DNA of 64,000 bases from the NCBI GenBank assembly GCA_963714255.1, contig CAVQNU010000030.1:62001-126000 (forward strand). The letters run 5' to 3'. The position numbers and the translations under genes were made by a program. The first letter of the stretch is position 1. Every line of letters begins with the position of its first letter. Origin of the DNA: Rhodovastum sp963714255 (lineage in GTDB: Bacteria; Pseudomonadota; Alphaproteobacteria; Acetobacterales; Acetobacteraceae). Below the pieces are notes generated by a model, which saw nothing but the letters and a program-made list of their open reading frames with translations, was not told the origin of the DNA and did not search any database. Of this stretch, positions 1 to 9,001 are shown in pieces.

Positions 1-90
1 CAGCAGTGTGTGTTCCGGGGTCCAGGTATGCGATTACGGAAATGTTCAGCGGACCAGCGGTCCGCCTGGCCCTGGGCAATCGGGTGAAGC

Positions 91-125
91 AAGTTAAGGC
101 CAGGGCAGAGCCTTGGCCTTACTTG
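91..125. repeat. Single hairpin of the gene-end palindromic repeat family
   Basis: An imperfect 11-bp stem (AAGGCCAGGGC / GCCTTGGCCTT, one G-T mismatch) with a 3-nt loop at 96-120. It is the outermost module of the ~200-bp repeat described at 52787-52998. The stop codon of the leftward RND gene (119-121) lies inside it, so it probably acts as that gene's 3' hairpin or terminator. Bases 1-90 hold nothing I can assign. Confidence 0.7.
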
Positions 126-3100
126 CTGTTCGCCCCCCGCCGCCCCAACCGTTCGCGCCCCCCCTCGCGCAGCGACTGGAACGTCACATACAGCATCGGA
201 ATGATAAAGATGCCGATCGCGCTCGCCGCGATCATGCCGGCGAACACCGGCATGCCCACCGAGCGCCGGCTCAGCATCGCCGCCCCGTGCGCGGTCACCA
301 GCGGCAGCAGCCCGAGCACGAAGGCAATCGAGGTCATCATCACCGCGCGGAACCGCGTGCGCGCGCCGATGGCGGCGGCCTCGCGGATCGGCATGCCTTC
401 CTCGCGGCGTTCCTTGGCGAACTCCACGATCAGGATGCCGTTCTTGGCCGCCAGCGCGATCAGCACCACCAGACCGATCTGGCCATACAGATCGAGCGGC
501 ATGCCCGCCAGCAGCAGCCCGGTGAAGGCGCCGAGCCCGGCCACCGCCACGCTCAGCAGCACCGGCACCGGAATGAGCCAGCTTTCATACAGCCCCACCA
601 GAAACAGATAGGCGAACAGCACCGCGAGCCCCAGGATCGCCCCGGTCTGCCCGCTGGATTGCTTCTCCTGATACGCTGTGCCGCTCCAGTCGAAATCATA
701 GCCCGGCGGCAGCGTGCGCGCCGAGATCTGCTCCATCGCATCCAGCGCATCGCCCGACGACACGCCCGGCGCCGGGGCGCCGAGGATGCTGATGGCGCGG
801 TAGTTGTTGTAGCGGCTGATGGTCTGCGGCCCCAGCACGATCCGCGCCTCCGCGATGGCGCGCAGCGGCACCATGGTGCCGGTTTTGTTGCGCACGAAGA
901 TGCGCCACACCGCAGGCAAATCGTCGCGGTCGATCGCCTCGCCCTGGATATTCACCTGCCAGGTGCGGCCATACAGGTTGAAGTCGTTGACATAAATGCC
1001 GCCGAGCGTGGCCTGCAGGGCAGTGAACACGTCATTGATATTGAGCCCAAGCGCCTGCGCCTTGTCGCGGTCGATGTCGAGGTAATAGCTCGGCGTGGTC
1101 GGCGTGAAGGTGGAGAACACCCGGGCGAGCCGCCGGTCCTGATTGGCCGCCGACAGCATGCCGAGCAGCGCGCCGCCGGCTTCCACCGGGTCGCGGCCTT
1201 CCAGGTTGAGCAACTGGTATTCGAACCCGCCGCTGGTCGACAGGCCGATGATCGGCGGCAGGTTGAAGGCGAACACCATGGCCGAGCGGATGGTTTGCGT
1301 CATGCCGAACACCCGCCCGATCACCGCCTGGGCGCGGTCCATCGCCGCCGTGCGGTCGGCGAATGGCTTGAGGATCACCACCATGAAGCCGGTGTTGCTC
1401 TGCGCCCCCTGGTCGAGGATGGAGAAGCCGACGATGGACAGCACCGCGCGCACCTGCGGCAGCGGCCGCAGCAGGGCCTCGATCTGCGCCACCACCTCGC
1501 GCGTGCGCGCAACCGAGGCGCCGTCGGGCAACTGCGTGACCACGAAGAACGCGCCCTGGTCTTCCTCCGGCAGGAAGCTGGTGGGGGTGATGCGCGAAAT
1601 CCCCCAGATGCCGCCGGCGCACAGCGCGATCAGCAGCACGCCCAGTACCCGAAACACGCACCAGCCGGCGCACCACCGCGGCATAGCCGTCGCGCGCGTA
1701 ATCGATGCCGCGCAGCACCCGTCCCATGATGCCGCGGCGCTTGTCCGTCGGCCGCAGGAACACCGCGCACAGCGCCGGCAACAGCGTCAGCGCGTTCAGC
1801 GCCGAAATCAGCATCGCCGCGCTGACGGTCACTGCGAACTGGCGGAACAACTGGCCGGACACGCCGGGGATGAAGGCCACCGGCACGAACACGCTGAGCA
1901 GCACCAGGGTGATGGCGATGATCGGCCCGGTGATCTGCGCCATCGCCTTCTTGGTGGCTTCCTTGGGGGTGAGGTGCGGCTCCTCCTCCATCACCCGTTC
2001 GACATTCTCCACCACCACGATGGCGTCATCGACAACGATGCCGATGGCCATCACCATGGCCAGCAGCGACACCGTGTTGGCCGAGGAGCCGAGCGCCAGC
2101 AGCACCGCAAACGCGCCGATCAGGCTGACCGGCACGGCGACGGTGGGAATGATGGTGGCGCGGATATTGCCGAGGAACAGGAACACCACCAGCACCACCA
2201 GCACGAACGCCTCGGCCAGGGTCTTGATCACTTCGTGGATGGTGTCGGACACGAACCCCGAGCTGTCATACAGGATGACTTGCTTCATCCCCTCCGGAAA
2301 ACGCTTGCCCAGGTTGTCGAGCACGGTGGCGACGCGCTTGGAGGTGGCGACCGCGTTGGAGCCGGGGGCGAGATAGATGCCGATGGTGATGGCCGGGTTG
2401 CCGTTCAGCCGGCTGATCGTGTCTTCGTTGGCGGCGCCGAGTTCCACCCGCGCCACGTCGCGCACCCGCAGCACCGACCCGTCGGGGTTGGCGCGCAGCA
2501 CGATGGCGCCGAATTCCTCCGGCGTGGTCAGCCGTCCCTTGGTTTGCAGGTTGATCTGGAACTGCGTGTCGTCGGGGATCGGTCTGGCGCCGACGCGCCC
2601 CACCGCGCCCTGCACGTTCTGCGCCTGCAGGGCGGCGATGATGTCCGACGGCGACAGGCCAAGCTGGGTCAGCCGGTCGGTTTCGAACCAGATGCGCATC
2701 GAATAATCGAGCGCGCCGAACACGAAGGCCTGGCCCACCCCCGGCACGCGGGCGATGGCGTCGAGCACGTTGATGGTGACGTAGTTGGACAGGAACAGCG
2801 GGGACTGCTTGCCGCCTTCGCTATAGAACTGCATGAACTGCAGGATCGCGGCGGATTTCTTCAGCACCGTCACGCCGTTGCGCTGCACTTCCGCCGGCAG
2901 CCTGGCCAGCGTCGCCTGCACCCGGTTGTTGACGTTGACGGTGTCGATATCGGGGTCGGTGCCGAGGGCGAAGGTGATGCTCAGCTGGTAGCTGCCGTCA
3001 TTGGCGCTGTTCGAGCGCATGTACAGCATCTTGTCGACGCCGTTGATCTGCGCCTCCAGCGGCTGGCCCACCGTGGTCTCCACCACGGAGGCCGAGGCGC

Positions 3101-3254
3101 CGGGAAAGCGGGTCGTGACCGTCACCTGCGGCGGCACGATGTCGGGGAACTGCGCCACCGGGATGCGGGTAAGCGAAATCAGCCCGGCCAGCGTGATGAC
3201 AATGGCGATGACGACCGCAAGCCGGGGCCGCTCGACGAAGACGTCCGAAATCAT
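119..3254 (-). pseudogene. HAE1-family RND efflux permease, frameshifted
   Basis: Inner-membrane proton-driven RND (AcrB/MexB-like) drug efflux pump subunit. The N-terminal 500 or so residues (start 3254, MISDVFVERPRLAVV) show the first transmembrane helix, the porter domain and TM4 with the paired proton-relay aspartates in GIVVDDAIVVVENVE. The reading frame then breaks around 1650-1665: after VVRRLVR the family sequence (FRVLGVLLIALCAGG, TM7) continues one base out of frame down to the TAA at 119-121. Removing one base, or adding two, restores a protein of about 1044 residues, the normal family length. The gene lies 3 bp downstream of its periplasmic adaptor. No outer-membrane factor is in view. 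The break may be a real mutation or an assembly error. Confidence 0.85.
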
Positions 3255-3257
3255 GCG

Positions 3258-4448
3258 CTATTTTCCCGCCGGCTGGGCCGTGCCTGGGCCGGCGGGTGGC
3301 CCGCCCGGCGGCGCGGCGGCCGGCCCGGGGTTGACCACCAGCCCTGGCCGCACCCGCTGGATGCCGTCGGCGATCACCTGCTCGCCGTCGGCAAGCCCCG
3401 CTGTCACCACCGCCAAAGCGGGGGTGGACTGGCCCAGCCGGATGCGCCGCTGCTGTGCCTTGTTCTCCGGGTCAACCACGTAGACATAGCTGCCCTGCAG
3501 GTCCGACAGCACCGCGGCGCGCGGAATGGCCAGCGCCAGCACCGGCTCCGCGCCTTCCACCAGCACGGTTACGAATTCGCCGTCGGTGAGGTCGCGGTTG
3601 CCGAGTTCGCCGCGGATGGCGAGCGGGCGCAGCGGGTTGGGGATGCGCGCGCGCAGCAGGATGGTGTCGGTGTTCTGCGCCACCGACGGGTCGGCATAAT
3701 CCAGCTTTCCCTGCTGGGCATACAGCGTGCCGTCCGGCAGCCGCAGCCGGACCGCGGCGGCCGCGAGGCCGCCCTTGCCGGCGAACCGGTTGCGCAGCTC
3801 GAGTGCCGCGCGCACCGGCACCGCGAAGGTGACATACATCGGGTCCTGGCTGACGATGGTGGTCAGCGGGCCGCTGGCGGGGGTGACCACGTTGCCGATG
3901 GTCAGCGTGGTGCGGGCGATCTTGCCGCCGATCGGGGCGTGGATTTCGGTGTAGTCCAGGTTGATCTGCGAGGATTGCGCCTGCGCCATCGCCGCCTGCA
4001 ACTGGGCGGCATAGCTGGCCTGCTGCGCCTGCGCGTCGTCGAACACGCTGCGCTGCCCGGCCGGGGTGTTCAGCAGCGACTGGGCGCGGTTCAGGGTAAT
4101 GGTGGCATTGCGCAGCATGGCCTGGTACTGCGCAACGGCCGCCTGCTTGGCGTGCAGGTCGGCCTCGAAGGGGGGGCGCTCCAGCCGGTACAGCAGGTCG
4201 CCCTGCTTGACTTCGCTGCCTTCGGTAAACAAACGTTCCTCGATGAACGCGGTGACCCGGGCGACGATGTCCACCCGGTCGGTTGCCTGCACCCGGCCTA
4301 CGAAGTCGCTGGTTTCGGTGATCGGCCGGCGCTGGACGGTCACGGTACCCACGGCCGGCGGCCCGGGCGGGCCGAACTGGGCGGTTGCGGGCAAGACATA
4401 ACCGCACAGCACGAGCGCCGCGGTGGCGGCGGTCAGGCAAAAACGCAT
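3258..4448 (-). CDS. RND efflux periplasmic adaptor (membrane fusion protein)
   Basis: Adaptor subunit (AcrA/MexA-like, 396 aa) that links the RND pump to an outer-membrane channel. It has an N-terminal export signal (residues 1-23, ending ATA), a proline-rich spacer, and a first lipoyl half (EGSEVKQGDLLYRLE). A hairpin region follows, then the second lipoyl half (IHAPIGGKIARTTLTIGNVV), the beta-barrel and the membrane-proximal domain. No lipobox cysteine is seen, so it is a periplasmic or membrane-anchored form. It is the promoter-proximal gene of a two-gene leftward operon with the frameshifted permease. No regulator gene (TetR or MarR) is adjacent; the divergent neighbour at 4585 is metabolic. 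Confidence 0.9.
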   Translation of the reverse strand: MRFCLTAATAALVLCGYVLPATAQFGPPGPPAVGTVTVQRRPITETSDFVGRVQATDRVDIVARVTAFIEERLFTEGSEVKQGDLLYRLERPPFEADLHAKQAAVAQYQAMLRNATITLNRAQSLLNTPAGQRSVFDDAQAQQASYAAQLQAAMAQAQSSQINLDYTEIHAPIGGKIARTTLTIGNVVTPASGPLTTIVSQDPMYVTFAVPVRAALELRNRFAGKGGLAAAAVRLRLPDGTLYAQQGKLDYADPSVAQNTDTILLRARIPNPLRPLAIRGELGNRDLTDGEFVTVLVEGAEPVLALAIPRAAVLSDLQGSYVYVVDPENKAQQRRIRLGQSTPALAVVTAGLADGEQVIADGIQRVRPGLVVNPGPAAAPPGGPPAGPGTAQPAGK

Positions 4449-4584
4449 TCTCTATCCCCGGCAAACTGCCCCGCGCATGTTGGGGGCGTGGACCTGCGCC
4501 ACAAGCGGGCGCCCCGTTCTTGCACCATTTCGGCAATCTTGCGAACCTCTTGGGCACAGAAACTGGGGCGGAGGGGAGGCGGCG

Positions 4585-5505
4585 ATGGGCGAGGCGGTGA
4601 CGGTCTGCGAGGTCGGCCCGCGCGACGGGTTGCAGATGGCGAAAACCGTCATGCCGACCGAAGCCAAGACAGCCTGGATCGCCGCCATGGCCGCCGCCGG
4701 CCTGCGCCACATCGAGGTCGGCAGCTTCGTGCCGCCGGCGCTGATCCCGCAAATGGCGGACACCGCCGAAATCGTCAGCCGCGCCGGGCTGCTTCCCAAC
4801 CTGACCGTGGTGGCGCTGGCGCCGAACCTGAAGGGCGCACAGAACGCCTATGCGGCCGGGGCGCACCGCATCGTCGTGCCGGTTTCGGTCAGCGAGGGCC
4901 ACAGCCGCGCCAACACGCGCCGCACGCCGTTCGAGCAGGTGGCCGAGGTCGGCCGCATCGCGGACTGGCTGCGCGCCCAGCCGCGGCATGTCGCCCTGGA
5001 GGCGGCCTGCTCGACCGCGTTCGGCTGCTCGATCGATGGCGCGATCCCGGCCGCCTCGGTGGTGCGGCTCGCCGAGGCGCTCGCGCAGGCAGGCGCCGAC
5101 ACGGTGTCGCTGGCCGACACGGTGGGCTACGCCAATCCCGCGCAAATCCGCGCGGTGCTGCGCGCGGTGCGCGCGTCGGTCGGCAACCGGCTGGAAAAGC
5201 TGCATTTGCACGACACAATGGGGCTCGGCCTGGCGAACGCGCTGGCCGGGCTTGACGAGGGCATCCGCGCCTTCAATTCGGCCCTCGCCGGCCTGGGCGG
5301 CTGCCCCTTCGCGCCCGGCGCCTCGGGCAACATCGTCACCGAAGACCTGGTGTTCATGCTGGAGAGCATGGGGTTTTCCACCGGCATCGACCTGCGCCGC
5401 CTGATCGCCGCCCGCGCCCTGCTGCATGCGGCCCTGCCGGGCGAGACGCTGCACGGCCAGGTGCCGCGCGCCGGCATCCCGCCGACGTTCCGCGCCGCCG
5501 CCTGA
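4585..5505 (+). CDS. Hydroxymethylglutaryl-CoA lyase family protein
   Basis: A TIM-barrel HMGL-family enzyme (306 aa) that cleaves 3-hydroxy-acyl-CoA esters, classically HMG-CoA to acetoacetate and acetyl-CoA in leucine breakdown. The N-terminal VCEVGPRDGLQ motif carries the metal and substrate residues. HLHDTMGLGLAN supplies metal-binding histidine, and GLGGCPFAPGASGN matches the family signature with its catalytic cysteine. The start at 4585 is chosen because GAGGGGAGG lies just upstream. It is followed 11 bp later by a CaiB-type CoA-transferase, so the pair probably activates and cleaves a C5-C6 branched acid. HMG, citramalyl-CoA and related substrates cannot be told apart from sequence. 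Confidence 0.85.
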   Translation: MGEAVTVCEVGPRDGLQMAKTVMPTEAKTAWIAAMAAAGLRHIEVGSFVPPALIPQMADTAEIVSRAGLLPNLTVVALAPNLKGAQNAYAAGAHRIVVPVSVSEGHSRANTRRTPFEQVAEVGRIADWLRAQPRHVALEAACSTAFGCSIDGAIPAASVVRLAEALAQAGADTVSLADTVGYANPAQIRAVLRAVRASVGNRLEKLHLHDTMGLGLANALAGLDEGIRAFNSALAGLGGCPFAPGASGNIVTEDLVFMLESMGFSTGIDLRRLIAARALLHAALPGETLHGQVPRAGIPPTFRAAA

Positions 5506-5516
5506 CCCGCCCTTCC

Positions 5517-6755
5517 ATGCCGCCCCTGCCGCTCGCCGGCATTCGCGTGGTCGAATTCACTCACATGGTCATGGGGCCGACCTGCGGCCTCGTGCTGGCC
5601 GATCTCGGCGCCGACGTGATCAAGGTGGAACCGGCGCCGGACGGCGACAACACCCGCCGGCTGGGCGGGGCGGGGGCGGGGTTCTTCGCGCTCGCCAACC
5701 GCAACAAGCGCAGCCTCGCCGTCGATCTGAAGGCGGCCGACGGCCTCGCTTTGGTGCGCCGGCTGCTGGCGAGCGCCGATGTGCTGGTGGAAAATTTCCG
5801 CCCCGGTGCGATGGACAAATTCGGCCTGGGCTGGGCAGCGGTGCGGGCGCTCAATCCGCGCCTGGTTTATTGCTCCTGCAAAGGCTTCCTGCCCGGCCCG
5901 TACGAGCACCGCGTGGCGCTCGACGAGGTGGTGCAGATGATGGGCGGGCTGGCCTACATGACCGGCGATCCCGGCCGGCCGCTGCGGGCGGGCAGTTCCG
6001 TCAACGACATCATGGGCGGCATGTTCGGCGCCATCGGCATCCTGGCTGCCCTGAACGAGCGGCACGCGACCGGCCGGGGCCGGCATGTGCAGTCCGGCCT
6101 GTTCGAGAACAATGTTCTCCTGGTGGGCCAGCACATGGCGCAGTTCGCGGTGACCGGGCAGGAGGCGCGGCCGATGACGGCGCGGCTGCCGGCCTGGCCG
6201 ATCTATGACATTTTCGACGCCTCGGACGGCCAGGTGTTCGTGGGCGTGGTGACCGACACCCAGTGGCGGGTGTTCTGCGCCGCGTTCGCCCTGACCGACC
6301 TTGCCGCCGACCCGGCGCTGGCCACCCAGCACGACCGCGTCGCGCGCCGCGCCCGCACGCTGCCGCGGGTTGCCGGCGTGTTCCGCGGCTTCACCCGCGC
6401 GGCCCTGATGGAGAAATGCGAGGCGCTGGGTCTGCCCTACGCGCCGATCGCCCGGCCGGTGGAACTGTTCGACGACCCGCATCTGAACGCCTCGGGCGGG
6501 CTGGTGCCGGTGACGCTGCCGGACGGGCGGCGGACGAAACTGCCGGCGCTGCCGCTGGCGCTCGACGGGGCGCGGCTGGGGGTGCGGCGTGATCTGCCGG
6601 CGGTGGGGCAACATGGGGCGGAGGTGGCGGGGGAGCTTGGGTATAGCGCGGCTCAGGTGGCGGCGCTTTGGGGCGCCGGGGTGCTGGGGAAGGAAGGCCA
6701 GGGCTCTGCCCTGGACCCGCCAGGGGGCGGTGGCCCCCTGGACCCCGCTACTTAA
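5517..6755 (+). CDS. CaiB/BaiF-type (class III) CoA-transferase
   Basis: A class III CoA-transferase (412 aa), moving CoA between a donor thioester and a carboxylic acid. Family hallmarks are the N-terminal LAGIRVVEFTHMVMGP, the DLGADVIKVEPAPDGD region, RNKRSLAVDLK, and the SSVNDIMGGMFGAIGIL segment whose aspartate fits the catalytic Asp. It is co-transcribed with the HMG-CoA-lyase-like gene. The last 20 or so residues (from KEGQGSALDPP) are encoded by a copy of the palindromic repeat starting at 6690, and the stop codon lies inside that repeat. The native C-terminus therefore probably ended near GAGVLG before the repeat arrived. Confidence 0.85.
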   Translation: MPPLPLAGIRVVEFTHMVMGPTCGLVLADLGADVIKVEPAPDGDNTRRLGGAGAGFFALANRNKRSLAVDLKAADGLALVRRLLASADVLVENFRPGAMDKFGLGWAAVRALNPRLVYCSCKGFLPGPYEHRVALDEVVQMMGGLAYMTGDPGRPLRAGSSVNDIMGGMFGAIGILAALNERHATGRGRHVQSGLFENNVLLVGQHMAQFAVTGQEARPMTARLPAWPIYDIFDASDGQVFVGVVTDTQWRVFCAAFALTDLAADPALATQHDRVARRARTLPRVAGVFRGFTRAALMEKCEALGLPYAPIARPVELFDDPHLNASGGLVPVTLPDGRRTKLPALPLALDGARLGVRRDLPAVGQHGAEVAGELGYSAAQVAALWGAGVLGKEGQGSALDPPGGGGPLDPAT

Positions 6756-6919
6756 GCATTCGTTATAAGAGGGCGGTGAGGCGGTGATCCGATTCACCGT
6801 CTCACCCCCCTCTTATAACGAATGCCTAAAAGTAATGGGTTCCAAGGGGCCACTGCCCGTCGTGCCGAAGGCGCGCTGCGCGCGACGGCGGGTCCAGGGC
6901 AGAGCCCTGGCCTTCCTTC
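6690..6919. repeat. Full-length palindromic repeat element (copy 1 of 5)
   Basis: Left arm 6690-6750 and right arm about 6829-6919 are reverse complements, each with small hairpins (CCAGGGC/GCCCTGG and CAGGGGGC-type). Between them lies a core palindrome at 6752-6828 with arms of about 36 bp and only a few mismatches. The right arm carries a local divergence (a GC-rich hairpin at about 6860-6890 replaces CCTTGG). The 3' end of the CoA-transferase gene lies inside the left arm. The rest of the 6756-7007 gap holds only the ribosome-binding site of the next gene. Confidence 0.85.
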
Positions 6920-7007
6920 CCCGCCCCCCATCGCGCATTTGCGATTGCAAGCCGGGTCAGCTATTTCCACCCCATGACACCCTAACCGTCGGGGGAGCCG
7001 CGGCTAC

Positions 7008-7922
7008 ATGCTTACGGTCCGCCTACCGAAATTTCCCTGGATGCCCCGCCGGCTGCACATCGTGGTCCCGGTTCTCCTGCTCATGATCGTTGCGGCGAGC
7101 GGCCTGCTCGACGTTGCGGTCAACGCCTTCGTCACCCCGCTTTCGCCCGAGCAGACACGCGAGGCGCTGCACCGTGCCCAGGTCGGCGCGGGTGTTGCGT
7201 ATGTATCGGTGCGCGCGCTGGGCCGGGTGGTCGCGGTGGCCTCCTCCACCACCGTCAACGCCAATGTCGGCGCGGTGGTCAATGGCGGCGCCAGCCTGGA
7301 AGTCGGCAATGTGATGCAGCCCTTCGAGCAGTTGCTCGATGTCTTCGGCGATGTGCTGATGGTCAGCCTGATCAGCGTGACGATTCAGCTCGTGCTGGTC
7401 GACGTGCTGGATTCCTTCGCCCTGCAATGGGTTCTGCCGGCCGGTCTGGCGCTGCTGGCGATTGCCCTGCTCATCGGGGCGGCGCCCGGCGGCCGGCTGC
7501 GGCGCCTGTCGCATGCGTTGGTGGCCGGCGCGGTGCTGGCCAAGTTGCTGCTGCCGGTCGGCGTGCAGGGCACGGAAATGCTGTCGGACCGCTTCCTGCA
7601 GGACCGCGCCGCCAAGGCCGCGGTGGTGCTGACCGAGGCCAGGACCGACCTGGCCGCGGCGCTGCCGAGTTTCGACGAGGAACCGGGCCGGTCCTGGTAC
7701 AACCCGCGGCGGGTGACCGACCGGATGGCGGCGCTCTCGCCGGAACGTCTGTCCGATTCGCTGAACCGGATCACCGAAAGCGTGGAACGGGCGGTGGAGG
7801 CGAGCCTGACCTGGATGGCCGTGTTCGTCCTGCAGACGGTGATTTTCCCGCTGACGATCGCGGGCCTCGCGCTGTGGCTGTTCCGGATCACCATCCGCCG
7901 GCGGGCGCCGGTTCTGCTCTGA
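7008..7922 (+). CDS. Uncharacterised multi-pass membrane protein
   Basis: A 304-residue protein of unknown function. It has an N-terminal hydrophobic segment (about residues 14-34) and a periplasmic-looking stretch to about residue 115. A central hydrophobic block follows (about 120-165), then a further helix near 170-190, a charged stretch with WYNPRRV, and a last membrane segment (about 270-293) ending in basic residues. The start is supported by GGGGGAG about 10 nt upstream. It stands alone between a repeat element and a convergent acyltransferase gene. No enzyme motif was recognised; transport or envelope roles are possible but unsupported. Confidence 0.7.
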   Translation: MLTVRLPKFPWMPRRLHIVVPVLLLMIVAASGLLDVAVNAFVTPLSPEQTREALHRAQVGAGVAYVSVRALGRVVAVASSTTVNANVGAVVNGGASLEVGNVMQPFEQLLDVFGDVLMVSLISVTIQLVLVDVLDSFALQWVLPAGLALLAIALLIGAAPGGRLRRLSHALVAGAVLAKLLLPVGVQGTEMLSDRFLQDRAAKAAVVLTEARTDLAAALPSFDEEPGRSWYNPRRVTDRMAALSPERLSDSLNRITESVERAVEASLTWMAVFVLQTVIFPLTIAGLALWLFRITIRRRAPVLL

Positions 7923-7942
7923 GCCCATTCCGCCTTGAGCAA

Positions 7943-7968
7943 GATCCCGCCTGGACTCAGGCGGGATC
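7943..7968. terminator. Intergenic hairpin between convergent genes
   Basis: Perfect 11-bp stem GATCCCGCCTG / CAGGCGGGATC around a GACT loop. It lies 20 nt past the stop of the rightward membrane-protein gene and overlaps the stop codon of the leftward acyltransferase. There is no T-run, so intrinsic termination is likely but not certain. Confidence 0.6.
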
Positions 7969-8613
7969 GTAGTTCCGGCAGAATTCCTCGGCGCTCATCG
8001 CCCGGAAATCGGCCAGCGCCGTGGCCAGGCGTGCGTGCGGCCAGTCCCACCAGGCGATCCGTTGCAGCGCTTCGACGACCTCGGGCGCGAAGCGGAACCG
8101 CACCACCCGCGCCGGCACCCCGACCGCCACCGCGAAAGCCGGCACGTCGCGGCTCACCACCGCGCCCGCGCCGATCGCCGCCCCGTTGCCGATGGTGATG
8201 CCCGGCAGCACCACCGCCCCGTGGCCGATCCACACGTCGTTGGCCAGCACCACGCGATGGCTGCGCCGCCAGTCGAAAAACGCGGCATCATCCGCACCCA
8301 GGCCATAGGCCGAGGAGCGGTAGGTGAAATGGCTCAGCGCCACCCGGTCGAGCGGATGATTGCCGGGATTGATCCGGACCTGTGCGGCGATGGAACAGAA
8401 CCGCCCGAGCGTGGTGTAGGTGATGTCGGAATCGTTCGCGACATACGAATAATCGCCGAAGCTGCTCTCCGCCACTTTGCTGCGCGCGCCCACTTCGCAC
8501 CAGGCGCCGAAATGCAAATCACGCACCTGCGCCGTAGGATCGATCGCAGGCTCGACGCCGAGCGCTTTGCCGGCTGTGGCAGGGTCTGTGTACACGCGCG
8601 GCTCCAGGGCCAA
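7957..8613 (-). CDS. Phosphonate-type hexapeptide-repeat acyltransferase
   Basis: A left-handed beta-helix acyltransferase (218 aa) of the xenobiotic/chloramphenicol acetyltransferase superfamily. The blocks GDYSYVANDSDITY, RFCSIAAQVRINPGNHP, HFTYRSSAYGLG, NDVWIGHGAVVLPGITIGNG and AWWDWPHARL match the subfamily usually found in phosphonate (phn) gene clusters. The histidine of WIGHGA fits the catalytic base of the family. No phn genes are in this window, so either the cluster is elsewhere or the protein acts on another substrate. The stop codon lies in a strong hairpin shared with the convergent gene. Confidence 0.8.
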   Translation of the reverse strand: MALEPRVYTDPATAGKALGVEPAIDPTAQVRDLHFGAWCEVGARSKVAESSFGDYSYVANDSDITYTTLGRFCSIAAQVRINPGNHPLDRVALSHFTYRSSAYGLGADDAAFFDWRRSHRVVLANDVWIGHGAVVLPGITIGNGAAIGAGAVVSRDVPAFAVAVGVPARVVRFRFAPEVVEALQRIAWWDWPHARLATALADFRAMSAEEFCRNYDPA

Positions 8614-8670
8614 TAAGCCCCGATCATCGCAGGGATGGCCGCCCAGGTGTAGCCGAAGGTTTACGACGGT

Positions 8671-8892
8671 TCAGTGACCCAGCCAGGACGCGAGCACCGC
8701 CGCGCCCAGCACCACCGCCGTTGCCGCCACCACATGCCAGGCCGGGCGGAGATGCTCGTGAAACAGCTCGGAATCGCTTTCCAACGGCTGGGCTTCGTGA
8801 TCGGCCGGCCAGGTCCGGACCTCCGCGGGCAGGCGCGGGGCCGGTCCAGCGTCGGGCAGCCATCTACCAGCCGGTTGCGACACATGCGCCAT
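8671..8892 (-). CDS. Small protein with C-terminal membrane helix
   Basis: A 73-residue protein with a polar, proline-rich N-terminal two thirds and one C-terminal membrane segment (AWHVVAATAVVLGAAVLASW) ending in LGH, a tail-anchored layout. The start is chosen because GGGGAG lies 8 nt upstream of the ATG at 8892. It is transcribed divergently from cysI, the two starts being 109 bp apart, so they share a promoter region. No family is recognised. Confidence 0.55.
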   Translation of the reverse strand: MAHVSQPAGRWLPDAGPAPRLPAEVRTWPADHEAQPLESDSELFHEHLRPAWHVVAATAVVLGAAVLASWLGH

Positions 8893-9001
8893 GCGGTCGA
8901 CTCCCCTTGTGGAAACCAGAATCACATTTGACACTTCGTATATGAGGCGTATCTCTCGCAGGCAAGACGCAGTTTCGGCGGTGCATGCGAGGAGAAGCAC
9001 G

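Noticed and set aside
1143..5255. Very long open frame on the plus strand opposite the RND genes
   Set aside because: It is antisense to two clear family members, with His/Arg/Gly-rich translation and no domains; long false frames are expected at this GC content.
6690..6919. Insertion sequence or CRISPR at the repeats
   Set aside because: No transposase frame, no target-site duplication that I can see, and no regularly spaced direct repeats.
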